From Alopecurus myosuroides (taxonomy: Eukaryota; Streptophyta; Magnoliopsida; Poales; Poaceae), in the NCBI GenBank assembly GCA_028641055.1, contig CM054061.1, positions 120,719,186 through 120,783,185 of the forward strand: DNA of 64,000 nucleotides, in the 5' to 3' direction. The position numbers and the translations under genes were made by a program. Shown one piece after another: positions 33,673 to 46,013 of the stretch. Positions within the stretch are counted from its first letter, which is position 1, and each line of letters starts with the position of its first letter. The notes beneath the pieces are model-generated. The model was not told the origin of the DNA. It made no database searches and saw only the letters and a list, made by a program, of their open reading frames with translations.

Positions 33673-36000
33673 TACGTTCTCGAGAAATCAACCCTTTCTG
33701 ACAAACAACGTTTGTTTCTGGTTTGGTGATAGGAGAAATACCCAATGTATTCTTTGGAATAACCTTATAAACATATATTTATCCTATTTTGGTTGTAAAC
33801 ATTTTACACATGCTATGCATACCAAAACTTAAGAAAATGACAATTTTGGGTCACTACCCAAACCATATCTTATATGTTGTCAATTTCAACGGATCATGAT
33901 GGTGCTATTTTTAGTGGAAAAACGCGATTGTCACTAATGTATAAACTACAAAATTATAATGGCATTTTTTATTAATCTTACCATGTCCAACAAGGTTTGA
34001 TTTTTTCTCTGAATACTCCAAACTAATGTGGGGGTATTCGAGAAGTATAAGTTGTAGAACAATTCTGCAACTCCTCAGATATATTGCTAAACTTGTAACT
34101 CAAACTGTATCCTTTATGATCCAATCATAAATACTTGATTATCTTGTTACAATGATTTTTACTTCATATTAACAACCATTTGAACCAATTCAAAATGTCA
34201 AACTCCGTTCTCTTTAAATAGATATACTCACATATCTACTCAAATCATCGACAAAATTTTATGAAGGAAAAATTAATCCTCCATACATGACTACACATAA
34301 TGAACTATATACATCAATATGTATAATCTATATTAAATTAGTCGTCCATTCTACTTTGGCCTATGAACGGAATTCTAGTCATCTTTTGAAAGAGGTCTCA
34401 CAAGCATCAATTTATTCAAAACAAAATGACTCCGGAAGTCCATCAATATGGAGTTCCTTCACGTTTTCCTTTCCGATAAGAACTAAAATGGTGGTGTCAC
34501 AATTTAAGTGAAACTCTTTTACGTCTTGCAATGTTTAACATTTATTCTTATAGATGTTTAATTTACCAACATGATTTATATTAACATATCCATCAATTAT
34601 GGAATATGGTCATAGTTTGAACAATCTCATTTGTTCTCACAAAAGACCAGAACAAAATAACAACTTATTAAGTTCTTAAAATAAATCTTGAATGTTTGGT
34701 TCGATACGACAATGAACACAATAACACTTTATTACTGTTCTTGTCATAATCGATTCCACATCTATTACTAGTTCCTTTTAGGCACTTGTATTTCTTGTAT
34801 TGCGTTTCTTTGTATGACAACTCATACCAACCAATGTGGTATCAAAATACCCAAAATTACTTTGTTAACTAGTAATACATCTATAACTTGTATATCAAGC
34901 ATATACTTCTGAGCTGGACTTTTCCAGTTATCTTCTTTTCTGCCATATACATTTTTGTAATTCTATTTTCAATATTCCCTTTCTTTTACAGAAGAATCAT
35001 TCAACATCAAACAATGCTAGTCATACCAGCTCATTTTCTTTGGCGTGTTAGTCATATACTATCACCCATTGAGTTTGATTGTTCTACTAATATCACCATA
35101 TTAATAGTATTCTTCTAGATTCCACTCTTAGCAATCTCCAAGTAAGGTAAACGATTTTTACTCATACTTTTAATCCATTCCATCATAACAATTTTATGAT
35201 TAGGCTACTATAGCTCGAAGGAAGAAATTTAGAGGATAATTTTTAGCGCCCAACTTCTTGGAATATTCAAACGCCTAGCGTCTTCAATCATTGCATATAT
35301 ACAGATAATATAAGCAAACATTGTCACGCTAAATTATACTCAGTCATGTTGCCACAAATAAGTTTCTAGATATCAATATATCTTTCACTTGTTTGTTTCT
35401 GAAAACAACTCTTTTCAGTTCCTAAATCACCTTGATCAACAATACATTCCTTTGAAGATAAAGTAATATGGAAACAATCATCACTCTGGATTCTTAGTAG
35501 GAATTGGTTGCTCTTTAGATCAATCAATCATTAACCATATGGATCTAGGTAGAAAATACCAAAAATCTACTATAGGACTCAATTTTAAATTTCACTAATA
35601 CGGTACCAATCTTAAATGATTTTTACCAATCATAACAGTTATATCTCAATTAACAATCTAAGTGTAAGGTAGTTTTGTGGATGCCAATGAATACTACAAT
35701 TTGTGCAAATACCTTGATTGGTTGTTTATGATAAATAAGTTCAAGTTAATTCAAAATTATGCCATGAACTCCCACTCAAAAATAACATCCCTCTTAGTCG
35801 TCTTTAGTGATTACACGAACCAAATTCACTACACCAAAACCGATCATCACGTGAGATGATGTAGCTTCAAAGGCGAACATCGACATGTTCATCATATCAT
35901 CCATATGACTCATGCTTTACCTTTCGGTTACGTGTTCCGAGGCCATGTCTGTACATGCTAGGCTCGCCAAGTAGAACCGTAGTATTGCGTGTGTTTCAAG
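33673..36000 (-). pseudogene. Degenerate gag-integrase region of the outer Copia
   Basis: AT-rich internal sequence of the BARE/Angela-like element, continuing from 3526 once Gypsy-1 is removed. On the minus strand it runs from the gag leader side (around 35850-35980, a segment typical of the 5' internal region of such elements) to the integrase-RT junction near 33680. No frame exceeds about 80 codons. The region from 33840 to 35860 shows no recognisable host gene. It ends at 36000, where it is fused to the middle of a Sirevirus LTR. Confidence 0.55.
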
Positions 36001-36914
36001 GCCAAAAACTGGTTCTGTTGCATAAGAGCGGAGGCTCCACCGGAGCCTCCGGTGCAGCTCCGGTGGGCGGAGCCTCCACCCTTTCCACCGGAGCCTCCGC
36101 CCCTGGTCCTCCAAAAGTGACAGTTGCGCTGTTGCGCAAGGGATAGAAGCCCACCGGAGCCTCCGGTGCTCCTGGACTGCAACGTCCACTTTGTGGGAAG
36201 GGGTATAAATACCCCTTCCCCTTCCTCATAAATGCCAAGCTTTTCCCACACTCTCTCCTAGCCATTAATGAAAGCTTCATCCACCTAGATCTCCCACTCC
36301 GTCCACCCAATCACTCCCATACTTGGTGGAGAGCTAGAGGAGGCCTAGATCCACACTTCCACCAAAGGAATTTCAAATCCATCCACCACAACCTAGTAGA
36401 TCTAGAATCCTACTTGAGTTCTAGAAACCTTAGTAGATCTTGTGCTTGTAGCTTCCACCTTGTTGCAAGAAGCTACGGATTGCTTGAGAGCCTCCATCCA
36501 TCTTGTGGAGTGACCTAGAGCCCTTGTAAAGGTTTTGTCAATGCCTTCAAGTCGACCTCATAGTGGAAACTAGAATCTCCCTCACCGGAGAAGCTCAAGG
36601 AGAACAAGGTGTGCACAACCGTGCTATTGAGGAGTGCCTAGGTGGCTCCCCACCTCTCCAACGTAGACTTACTTCTCTTTGAGAAGGAACTACGGGAATC
36701 ATATCCTTGTCTCCTTGTTTACACTTGTTGTTTGTCTTGCTACCTTACGCTTTACTTCCGTTGCGCATATTATCTTGTCCACATAGGTTGCTCACCTAGA
36801 TGCACATCTGAAGAACCTTATCTTATCTTGCTTAGCCCCAATAAAAAGAAAAGAAAAGAAAAATTGGTAGTCAACCTATTCACCCCCCCTCTAGTTGACC
36901 ATAGTGCACTTTCA
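36001..36914 (+). repeat. Truncated 5' LTR of the Sirevirus
   Basis: 914 bp matching 46525-47438. The first 511 bp seen in the 3' LTR (46014-46524) are missing. Left-flanking sequence belongs to the outer Copia's internal region. Divergence from the 3' LTR is roughly 3-4 percent by eye plus small indels. Confidence 0.9.
36204..36211 (+). promoter_or_regulatory. LTR TATA box (Sirevirus)
   Basis: TATAAATA in the palindromic context AAGGGGTATAAATACCCCTT. The same site is in the 3' LTR at 46733-46740. Confidence 0.65.
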
Positions 36915-36916
36915 AT

Positions 36917-36929
36917 TGGTATCAGAGCC
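36917..36929 (+). other. Primer-binding site of the Sirevirus
   Basis: TGGTATCAGAGCC, complementary to the 3' end of initiator tRNA-Met, two bases after the LTR end. Confidence 0.92.
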
Positions 36930-36966
36930 TCGGCTCTTGCTAAGGGCTTAACCGCCCAAGAGTACA

Positions 36967-39609
36967 ATGGTCGATGAAAATGCCCCCGGTAGTTCTAGTG
37001 CAGAAATCTCCAAAATGGCTGACACTATATCTAACCTACAAGATATGGTTGGAACTCTCCAAACCGAATTATCTAAGGTTAGCTCTAATGTTAGTTCGGA
37101 GGTTTCTAGCATAAAGTAAATGATGGAGGCATTGATGGGGAAAACCAAGGAGTCCGCGGAACCACCTCTCATCGCCAATAATGTTAGCTCGGACGAAGAG
37201 TCCATTCTGGACATCGAAGAAATGGAAGCTAACATCGCCTTAGCTAAGGCGAAAGCCAAAGCAAAGGCCGATAAAAAGGCTAAGAGCGGTGGGAGATCCG
37301 AGGGCTCCAAGTCTTAATCGGCTAACGGTTCGGGGTCTAACTCTAAAGTTCCACCACCTCCCAATTATGATTCTATCCACCCTATTGCCACAATGCCACA
37401 CATGGTTAATGTTGGAGTTCCTCCCATGCTTAACACTAACGAGTTCTCTTCTTGGAAGTTCGATATGGAGTCTCACATTTCAGGATCTTGCACCGCTTTG
37501 TGGAGAAGCATTCTTCATGGATTCCACCCTCATGATCCAAGCAACTTGACTCCAAGAGAGGATGTGGAATTTCAACTCAACAAGACCCCTCTTGTGACTA
37601 TCCAAAAGGCTCTCCCAAGAGAACATCTTGAACACATCCGCGGTATCAAGACCGCCAAGGAAGCTTGGGATAAACTTGACTCTTTGTTCCAAGGCAATGC
37701 AAGCATTTAATCATCCAAATATGATGTTGCTCTTGACAAGTCCGAGAACTTTGTTATGATTGAAGACGAAAGTATTGAGGAGCTATATAGAAGAGTGGTC
37801 ACCCTTGGCAATCAATTAAGGGACTTTGGAAAAGAGGAAATCTTTGATGAGTGGATCAAGAGGAAGTTTGTCAAGGCCATAACTCCATTCGAGAAGAACC
37901 TCTCCACTAGCAATCGAACAAGATCCGACTACAACTCCCTCAACTCCATTGGTGTCCTTAGTGAGTTCATAGCTATTTCTTTATCTCACAAGAGCGCGGA
38001 TGATGCCCTTGCTCGCTCAAGAGGACATGGAAAGTCTCCTAACCTCGCCTTGAAGTCTAAGGCAATGGCCAAAATAGAAGAAGTGGATGATGATGATGAT
38101 GATGACGAAGATACATACAAGGGTGCCCATAAGTGTATCGCTCTTGCCATGCAAGGGTATTGGAAGAGATGGGAGGCTCACAAGGCCGGTGCTCCTAGAC
38201 CCTCAAGGAACAAGATCTTTAGGAAGAAAGGGGAGCGGACAAGGACATGCTACAATTGTGGAAGTGCAAGTCACTTCATCAAAGAGTGTCCCTTTGAGCC
38301 AAGAGAAGAGAATGAAGGGAAGCTTGTTCGCAAGGACAAGAACAAAGCTCCACAAAACAAGAACCTCGCAAGAAGAGTCCCAAGGGCTCTATATGTTCAA
38401 GAAGGCCCAACATTGGAAACATACTACTCCGGAGATGAAGGAGAAGATGAAGTCATAGGTGTTTCCCACGTCGCCATAGCTACGACTTCCTCTTCATCGG
38501 TCTCTCTATTTGAATCCCCCAATGAGAAGGCATCAATCCGACCTACATGTCTCATGGCAAAAGGCACCATGGTAATATCTTCCACCTCCAAGTCTATTGT
38601 CACTAGCTCTCCCACATTATTGGATTGTGTTGAAAACATTGTTGATGATGAGGAGGCCAAGAATCTAGGCTCTTGGTTGTGTAGTCTTGAAGGTGAAACT
38701 AAAGAAAATGTAAAGGCTCTCTTAAGGCAACTTGATGATGCTAACTCCCTCATAGATGAGAAGGAGGAGATCATCATGACCTTGGAGAACCATAGCGGTA
38801 TCCATGAGAATCATGATGACGAACTCATCAAAGCTCTTGAAAAAGAGAGATCCACGATAGCCTCTCTCGAAGAGAGACTATCTAGTCTACAAGAGACATA
38901 TGCTATTAGTGTTTCAAAGCTTAGGAAAGATAACGAAAAATCTCTTGCCAAGCTTAAGAAAGAACATGCCAAATCTCTTGTTTTACTTAAATAATTTGAA
39001 GAGGAAGAATTGAAGCTAGGAATATCTCATCAAAAACTTGACGAGGAGCATGATAAACTAAAAAAGGAGTTTACGTCTCCTAAAGAAATTCATGACAAAC
39101 TTGCCAAGTCTTGTAATAAGCTCCTAGCTCAACAATCTAATAAGCATGTTGCATCTTCATCAAATAGCATTGTTATTGTGCCTACCTCTTCTACTACAAC
39201 TAACATTGTAGGGAAAGAAAGAATTCTCAATGATGCAATAAGCTCTCAAGGAGCCAAGAAAGGGAAAGAGGGACTTGGCTTTGTTTCCAAGTCAAACAAG
39301 ATATCCAAGAATGTCACTTCTCCCTCCCAAAATGTTGTCTTTGTGAAAGAGGGCGAGGTGACCAAAGAGAAGGAGACCAACGCCATTGTGGGTGGTGATA
39401 CCTCTAGGGGGAGCATCACTCACAATGATTTTGCCGGAAAATATAACCCATCTTATGTTCTTATGAAATCTAGAGATGGACATGTTTATGCTATATACAT
39501 TGGTACTTCTTATGGTGATGATTATCATTGGACTATTTGGGTTCCTAAGACCCTTGTGACTAACAAAAGAGGACCCATTGAAGGATGGGTACCTAAATCA
39601 AGAAATTGA
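36967..39609 (+). pseudogene. gag of the Sirevirus
   Basis: A single frame from ATG 36967 to TGA 39607-39609 broken by four stops: TAA 37117, TAA 37315, TAA 37708 and TAA 38992. It encodes the capsid and nucleocapsid precursor. An N-terminal Ala/Lys-rich helix (about 37240-37290) precedes the capsid-like UBN2-type region (about 37430-37990). An Asp/Glu run (38080-38110) leads to the zinc knuckle C-x2-C-x4-H-x4-C at about 38248-38290. A long coiled coil covers about 38690-39090. This long gag with a C-terminal coiled coil is typical of Sireviruses. Confidence 0.85.
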
Positions 39610-39619
39610 TCTCTTGTAG

Positions 39620-41032
39620 GGAAATGCTTCTGGGTCAAATAGATGGACAGTGGATAGTGGTGCATCCCAACATATGACCAGAAGCCATGACACAATAAGT
39701 AATATTGAACCTCCTTTACCTCATCTCAATTCCGTTACTATTGGTGACAAGTCCGAGCTTAAGGTATTGGGACAAGGCAAGGTAGCTATCTCAAATGATT
39801 TATCAATTGAGAATGTTCTCCTTGTTGAGTCCCTTGGTTATAACTTGATGTTCGTTCTTCAACTTGTGAATTGTGTCTTTACCTTGTTCTTTAATAAAGG
39901 GAGTGTGATTGTCACTTGGGAGACTTCTCTTAAAGTAGCCTTTGTTGGGTTTGTCGAGAACGACATGTATGTAGTGGACTTCTCTAAAGAATACACGTGT
40001 GCCGCGACATGCCTAATGGCTAAAGTTGATGTGGGGTGGCTTTGGCATCGCCGGCTAGCTCACACCAATATGAGAATGTTACATGACCTCCAAAGTGGCA
40101 ATCATGTTCTAGGACTAACCAAAGCTAAGTTTGCTAAAGATCGTGTGTGTAGCTCTTGTACCTTTGGGAAGCAACATGGAGAACAACACCCAACAAAGAC
40201 AACTATCTCCACCACAAGAATTCTCGAGCTCATTCACTTAGATCTCTTTGGTCCACTATCTTATGATAGACTCAGAGGAAAAAAGTATTTCTTGGTGATT
40301 GTGGATGATTATTCAAGATATTGTTGGGTGTATTTCTTCAAGAGGAAAAATCAAACTCAAAAGAGATTCATCAAGTTCATCACTCTAAGGCAGCGCCAAC
40401 ACAATGCTACCATATTGGCCATTCGGAGTGATAATGGCTCGGAGTTCAAGAACTACACCGTTGAGGATTTTCTTAGTGAAGAAGGCATTTCTCATCAATA
40501 TTCCACTCCTTATACCCCTCAACAAAATGGTGTTGCGGAGAGAAAGAACCGGAGTTTGATGGATGCGGCTAGAACTATAATTGCAGAGTTCTCTTCTCCC
40601 TATAACTTTTGGGACGAAGTCGTCTCCACCGCATGTCATGCTACCAACCGGTTATATCTTCACAAGATATTAAACAAGACTCCCTATGAGATTCTCACGG
40701 GCAAGAAACAGGATTTATCTTATTTCAAGGTCTTCAGTTGCAAGTGCTTCATTCGCAAGAAAGGTAAACGGTTGTCAAAATTTGAGACGAAATCTTATGA
40801 GGGTATCTTTGTTGGCTATGCCACAAACGCTCACGCCTATAGAGTCTACAACAAGTCCACCAGACAAGTTAAAGAAGCTATAGACGTGGTGTTTGATGAG
40901 GATAACGGCTCCCAAGGGGGGCGTATAGATCATGGTGTTGTAGGATATGTAATTCCTCCCATCGTCATAAGAAGAATGGGGATTGGTGAAATAATCCCCA
41001 TTGAGGGTTACCGGATGACGGAGGGAGAATGA
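39620..41032 (+). pseudogene. Protease and integrase of the Sirevirus
   Basis: The frame differs from gag. It is open from 39620 to TGA 41030-41032 and the same frame continues into RT. The protease active site is D-S-G-A-S-Q-H-M (about 39653). The pre-integrase zinc domain is LWHRRLAHTNMRML with CSSCTFGKQ (about 40040-40175). Catalytic D-D-E residues are in HLDLFGPL (about 40237), IRSDNGSEF (about 40420) and NGVAERKN (about 40527). The enzyme processes the polyprotein and integrates the cDNA. Confidence 0.87.
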
Positions 41033-42993
41033 CTATGCCCTACTCAAGTGGAGCCTTTGACTACACCCATTGATGATCAAGCTACTCAACAAGATGCACC
41101 AAGCCCTCAAGCTAACAATCAAGGCCAAGCTAATGACCAAGTCCAAGCAACTCATCTTAATCATAATCAAGATTCCATCATTATTGAGAATGATCAACCT
41201 AGTGGTCATTCATCACCCATTATTGATCAAGGACGAAATGAGGATGGACATGTCTCCGATGAAGAAGGTGATTCTCAATCTATATCCAAAGAATCTTTGG
41301 AGGAGATACTAGCACGAAGAGCAAAGAGAAGGCTAGAGAATCTTGAACGAGCGGGTCATACGGAGGACATGATTCTTGGGCAAGTTCGTGGAAGAGTGGT
41401 CACTAGAAGGCAATTGGCGTACTTTAGCAAGGCTCATGCTTTTGTCTCTTTCATTGAACCCAAGAAGGTCTATGAAGCTCTCGAAGATCAAGATTGGCTT
41501 GAAGCCATGCATGATGAACTCAATAACTTTGAGCGCAACAAAGTGTGAAAATTAGTGCCAAGACCCAAGGATTGCAAAAATGTCATTGACACCAAATGTG
41601 TGTTCAAGAACAATCAAGACAAAGATGGTATTGTCATTTGCAACAAGGCAAGATTGGTGGCCCAAGGTTTTTCTCAAGTCGAAGGTATCAATTTCGGTGA
41701 AACCTTTGCCCCCGTAGCTCGCCTTGAATCTATTCGCATCTTACTCGCTTATGCATCTCATCATAATTTCAAGTTACAACAAATGGATGTTAAGAGTGCT
41801 TTCCTCAATGGTCCCATTAGTGAGTTAGTATATGTCAAGCAACCTCCGGGTTTCGAGGATCCCAACCACCCCGATCATGTCTATAAACTTGATAAGGCGC
41901 TCTATGGACTTAAACAAGCTCCACGTGCGTGGTACGAGCACCTTAAAGAGTTTCTAGTAGATCGTGGGTTTAATGTTGGTTTAATAGATCCCAACCTCTT
42001 TACCAAGACGGTTGGAGGTGACTTTTTCATATGCCAACTCTATGTGGATGACATCATTTTTGGGTCTACTAACACTTTGTTCAATGAGGAGTTTTGCAAG
42101 CTTATGACCGATAGGTTTGAAATGTCTATGATGGGAGAGTTGGAATTCTTCCTTGGCTTTGAAGTGAATCAATATCATGAAGGAACCTTCATCAAACAAG
42201 CCAAATACACTCAAGACATGCTCAAGAGATTCAATATGAATGATGCCAAACCTATGAAGACTCCTATGTCCACGACCATCGACTTGAAACCGACACCGAT
42301 GGTAAAGAGGTAGATCAAAAGGTATACCGCTCCATGATTGGATCTTTGCTCTACCTTTGTGCATCTCGACCCGATATCATGTATAGCGTAGGTGAATGTG
42401 CAAGGTTTCAAGCCTCTCCTAGGCAAAGTCATTTGGAAGCTGTGAAACGAATCTTTCGATATTTAGTTCATACCCCAAACTTTGGTCTTTGGTACCTCAA
42501 GGGTTCAAGCTTTCAACTCATTGTATATTCGGATGCGGATTATGCAGGAGAGAAGACGGATAGGAAGTCCACGTCCGGGGGTTGTCAATTCCTTGACCGC
42601 TCCTTGGTATGTTGGTCTTCAAAGAAGCAAAATTGCATTGCTCTCTCCACCACCGAGGCCGAGTATATCTCCTCGGCAAGTTGTTGTGCCCAATTGCTAT
42701 GGATGAGGCAAACCTTGAAGGATTATGGTATTCATTTTGACAAGGTGCCTCTTCTTTGTGATAATGAGAGTGCTATCAAGATCGCCTACAACCCGGTTCT
42801 TCACTCCAAGACGAAGCACATTGAGATCCGGCATCATTTCATTCGGGATCATGTTGAGAAAGGTGATATTGATCTCTCATATGTATCCACTAAGGATCAA
42901 CTTGCCGACATATTCACGAAGGCCCTTGATGAACCAAGATTTCGAGCTTTGAGGAATGAACTAAATGTCATCGATTCTTCCAACTTCACTTGA
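41033..42993 (+). pseudogene. Reverse transcriptase and RNase H of the Sirevirus
   Basis: In the integrase frame a linker runs to TGA 41546-41548, which replaces an expected Trp codon. RT follows to TAG 42311-42313, then a frameshift near 42305 moves RNase H to the frame ending 42993. RT motifs: [48 protein letters not shown] and catalytic [12 protein letters not shown] (about 42040). RNase H motifs: SDADYAG (about 42530), STTEAEYI and KHIEIRHHFIRDHVE. One stop plus one frameshift inactivate it. Confidence 0.88.
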
Positions 42994-43439
42994 AAACTTG
43001 CATATGTACCTTCATTATGCATGCTATTAGGTTTAGATGTAGGCATGAAAATAGGGGGAGCGCTACTCAACTCATGAGTATGCACTCCTCTTATCATGCG
43101 TAGATCAATTAATGATTGCATATCTAGTCAATTTATGACTTATTGTGCTTAATTGTGAGTAGTACTTTTGGACTCAAGATATATCTTTGCGGTGCCAACG
43201 TACACACTCAAACATGGTGGCTTCGGCCACCGACCTTTGGTATGTTTTGGATCTTTCTCGCGTATCATATTTCTTCTTTGACAACTCGTACGGGTTCGGT
43301 TTTTCACCTCTTTGTGCTTCTTGCGAACCCCTTCGAGTAATGTCTCTCGTATATCACTGACTATTTTCCAACCCAAGCCTCCTTTGCCCAAAACAATATT
43401 TCTATCGTAATTCTCTTGTTTTTACAATCTTGGTGTGCA

Positions 43440-43600
43440 AAAACTGGGCTGGGCGGAGGCTCCGGTGAAACCACCGGAGGCTCCACTGCCCATGTCCACC
43501 GGAACGCCACCGGAGGCTCCACTAGCACACAATTGCTCAGCGGGCCAAATTTGGGTTGTTTGTGTGGACAAGGGGCGGAGGCTCCGCCCGTGGCAGTTTT
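43440..43600 (+). repeat. CCGGAGGCTCC palindrome cluster before the third ORF
   Basis: Several overlapping GGAGGCTCCGGTG/CACCGGAGGCTCC motifs in both orientations, like those in the LTRs. Palindromic repeats of this kind are a known Sirevirus feature. Confidence 0.75.
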
Positions 43601-43795
43601 CGGGATAAAGACCTAGGGCGAGCGGGGGTCAATGAGATCTAATCTCATTCCCCCCCCCCACTCGCCCTCCTTCTTCCTCCTGTCAACCGCTGCTGCCCCC
43701 AAGCCTACCGCCGCCAGGTTTGGGTGCTCCACTGCCGGGGGACCTCCTCCTTGCCTTGGACCACCCCGGGCTCTTCCTTCTCCTTCCTTTTCACC

Positions 43796-45603
43796 ATGGA
43801 TGATGCGGGTATGTGCTCTCTCTATCTCTCATCTAGTTGATGGATGGGATGCATAGGAGTTCATGTTCTTGTTCTCTAGATGTGCGGATTTGGAGTTTTA
43901 GGAGTAGAAGTTCTCGAGTACAAACCCTAGCAACCTAGATAATGCGTGTTAGGCTTGAATCGTTATGGTTGCAGGAAAGATTCATATGCCCTAACCCTAG
44001 TTATTCAACCCTAACACCATGTGTATCTTGGTTTCTTGGATTTGTGCGTGTTTTATCAACTTGAGCATTACCTTTTCTTCATGCTTTCCTCGCTATTTCT
44101 TTCTTAGATGCTTCCGGTTCCAAAGGAAAGGGGGTTCGTTACAAGAGCACGGGTCGCCGCAAGACTCCTCAAGTTGATGAGATCGAAGAAGAACTTGACA
44201 ATACTCAACCCAAGCGCAAGCGGTTTCCAGCTTCCGAGAAGAAATTGCCTCGCAAGAACACAACAAAGACCCCTTCCAAGATGTCCGAGGCGGCTTTTCT
44301 GAAGGAACGCTGTGATAATCCCTATGTGATTGCACATGAGCGTTTGATGCCACAATTCCGGGGTAAGGATGCCCGCTTCCACACCGTCTTCCAAGAGGAG
44401 ATATATCATGAGATCTTGATGAGGAAGCCCAAGGACAATGTTGCCCCTCAACATGCCATCAATTTTGGGCACATGGAAAGGAACCACCATTACTTTGGGG
44501 AGGCTCTTGAGCTCATTGAGAGGTTTGGAATTGGTCCCATTATCAGTCTCCAACAAGACTACGATGAAGACTTTGTCTGTCAGTTCTTGGCCACCGTTCA
44601 TCTCTCCAATGAGACAGAACGCCATCTTACTTGGATGACACAGGGGAGACTGCTTGACATCAAGTGGTCCGACGTTGGCACTCTTCTTGGTGGTCACCCG
44701 GACTTTGGTCCTTTTGCTGATGGTGAAGAGTTTGCCAATGGATGGTTCCGGGTTCACATCATCAACACTCCATCCCTTCCCAAGGATCAACTCACCCCAC
44801 TCTACCAGTGGAAGAAGTTCACCGTTGGGTTTGTCAAGGGTCTCTACCCCACCTATGATATCATGATGCGCATCTATAGAGAGACTATCAACCCAAAGGC
44901 GGGGAATGTGGATGAGATCCAGGGCTTCTTGAAGAACCTTATGCTTCTCACTCATCAACAGCGGATGGCCGACACCCCTCACAAGCTCGATGTGCTTGAT
45001 TACATTTGGAATGAGCTATGGCACGCCGTGGTCAACCGCAAGAATGCTTGCTTTGGGCCCTTCATCATGAAGATCATCTTACATGTGTGGAATGACAAGT
45101 TTCCGGATGAACCATTTGAGGATGATAATTGGATCCCTCACATGGAGAGGAAATTCCTCATCAAGGACCACACCGAGCCCCCTGAGCATCCCACTCCTGG
45201 TCCTCGTAAGCACAAGGCCAAGCCTCGTATCATTGTTGATGAGGAGGAAGAAGAAGAAGCCGGTCCATCTCGCCCTCCTCCTTCTAGCAATGCTTTCAAA
45301 TGGATGGCGAGGGCCCTCAAGAAGGTGTTCCGTTTGAACAAGAAGATCGAGCAACGTCAATGGGAAGCCCATTACGATAAGGAGCGCAAGAATCGCGACA
45401 AAGCACACACCGCTCGTCAGCTTCTTCGTGATAGTGGTGAATCCGTGGACTCCCCGGTTCTTCCTAGCATCACCGACTGGGATAAGTGGCAAGCAAAGGA
45501 CTCCAAGGGCAAGTTGATTGAGTGGTCCGAGGACGAAGGAGAAGAAGCTACTAGTTCTCATCGCCGTGCCCCCTCTCCGGACATGGACGTCTCCTCCGAG
45601 TGA
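43796..45603 (+). CDS. Sirevirus third ORF (env-like position), predicted one intron
   Basis: The long frame ending at TGA 45601-45603 has an ATG at 44245 (452 codons), but it is open further upstream to a good splice acceptor TTTCTTAG at 44107. A short upstream ATG at 43796, in context TCACCATGG, meets a donor G|GTATGT at 43808/43809 in the right phase. The predicted intron is 43809-44107. The protein has a basic N-terminus (KPKRKR-like), a globular middle of about 300 residues with many W/F/H, an acidic run (about 45240), a basic helix and an acidic Ser-rich end. I see no signal peptide or membrane segment, so an envelope role is unsupported. It is undisrupted, unlike gag and pol. Confidence 0.7.
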
Positions 45604-45999
45604 TCTTTGGGGAGTTAGCATTGTTTTCTCCCTCTTTTGGTATCTTGATGCCAAAGGGGGAGAGAGATATATTAGGAGCGGGTATTTGCATGGTTTCTCC
45701 CTCAAGCGACTTCGATTTGCATCTTTCCTTTGCTTGAGGGAGTTTGGCTTTTCATTTGGTCATTTGGAACTTCGGTTTGTTTACATTATTCCTATGTGTC
45801 GTGAACCTCGTATTATTATGCATTTGTGAACCTCGTATCATATAATATTATGTGTTGTGTGCTCTGTCTTATTCATATTGCTCATATATATATATATCAT
45901 GCCTAAATTATCTCAACATGAAGGGAGCATACCTTTAGGGGGAGCTCCGTTCATGTTGTGTTTTCTATTATGCAAATAGGGATGTTGTCATCAATTATC

Positions 46000-46013
46000 A
46001 AAAAGGGGGAGAA
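46000..46013 (+). other. Polypurine tract of the Sirevirus
   Basis: AAAAAGGGGGAGAA directly before the 3' LTR start TGAAAGATC. Confidence 0.85.

Noticed and set aside
44104..44982. 292-codon minus-strand frame
   Set aside because: Shadow of the third Sirevirus ORF on the plus strand.
43795..45603. True viral envelope gene
   Set aside because: No signal peptide, membrane segment or cleavage site is visible; only its position resembles env.
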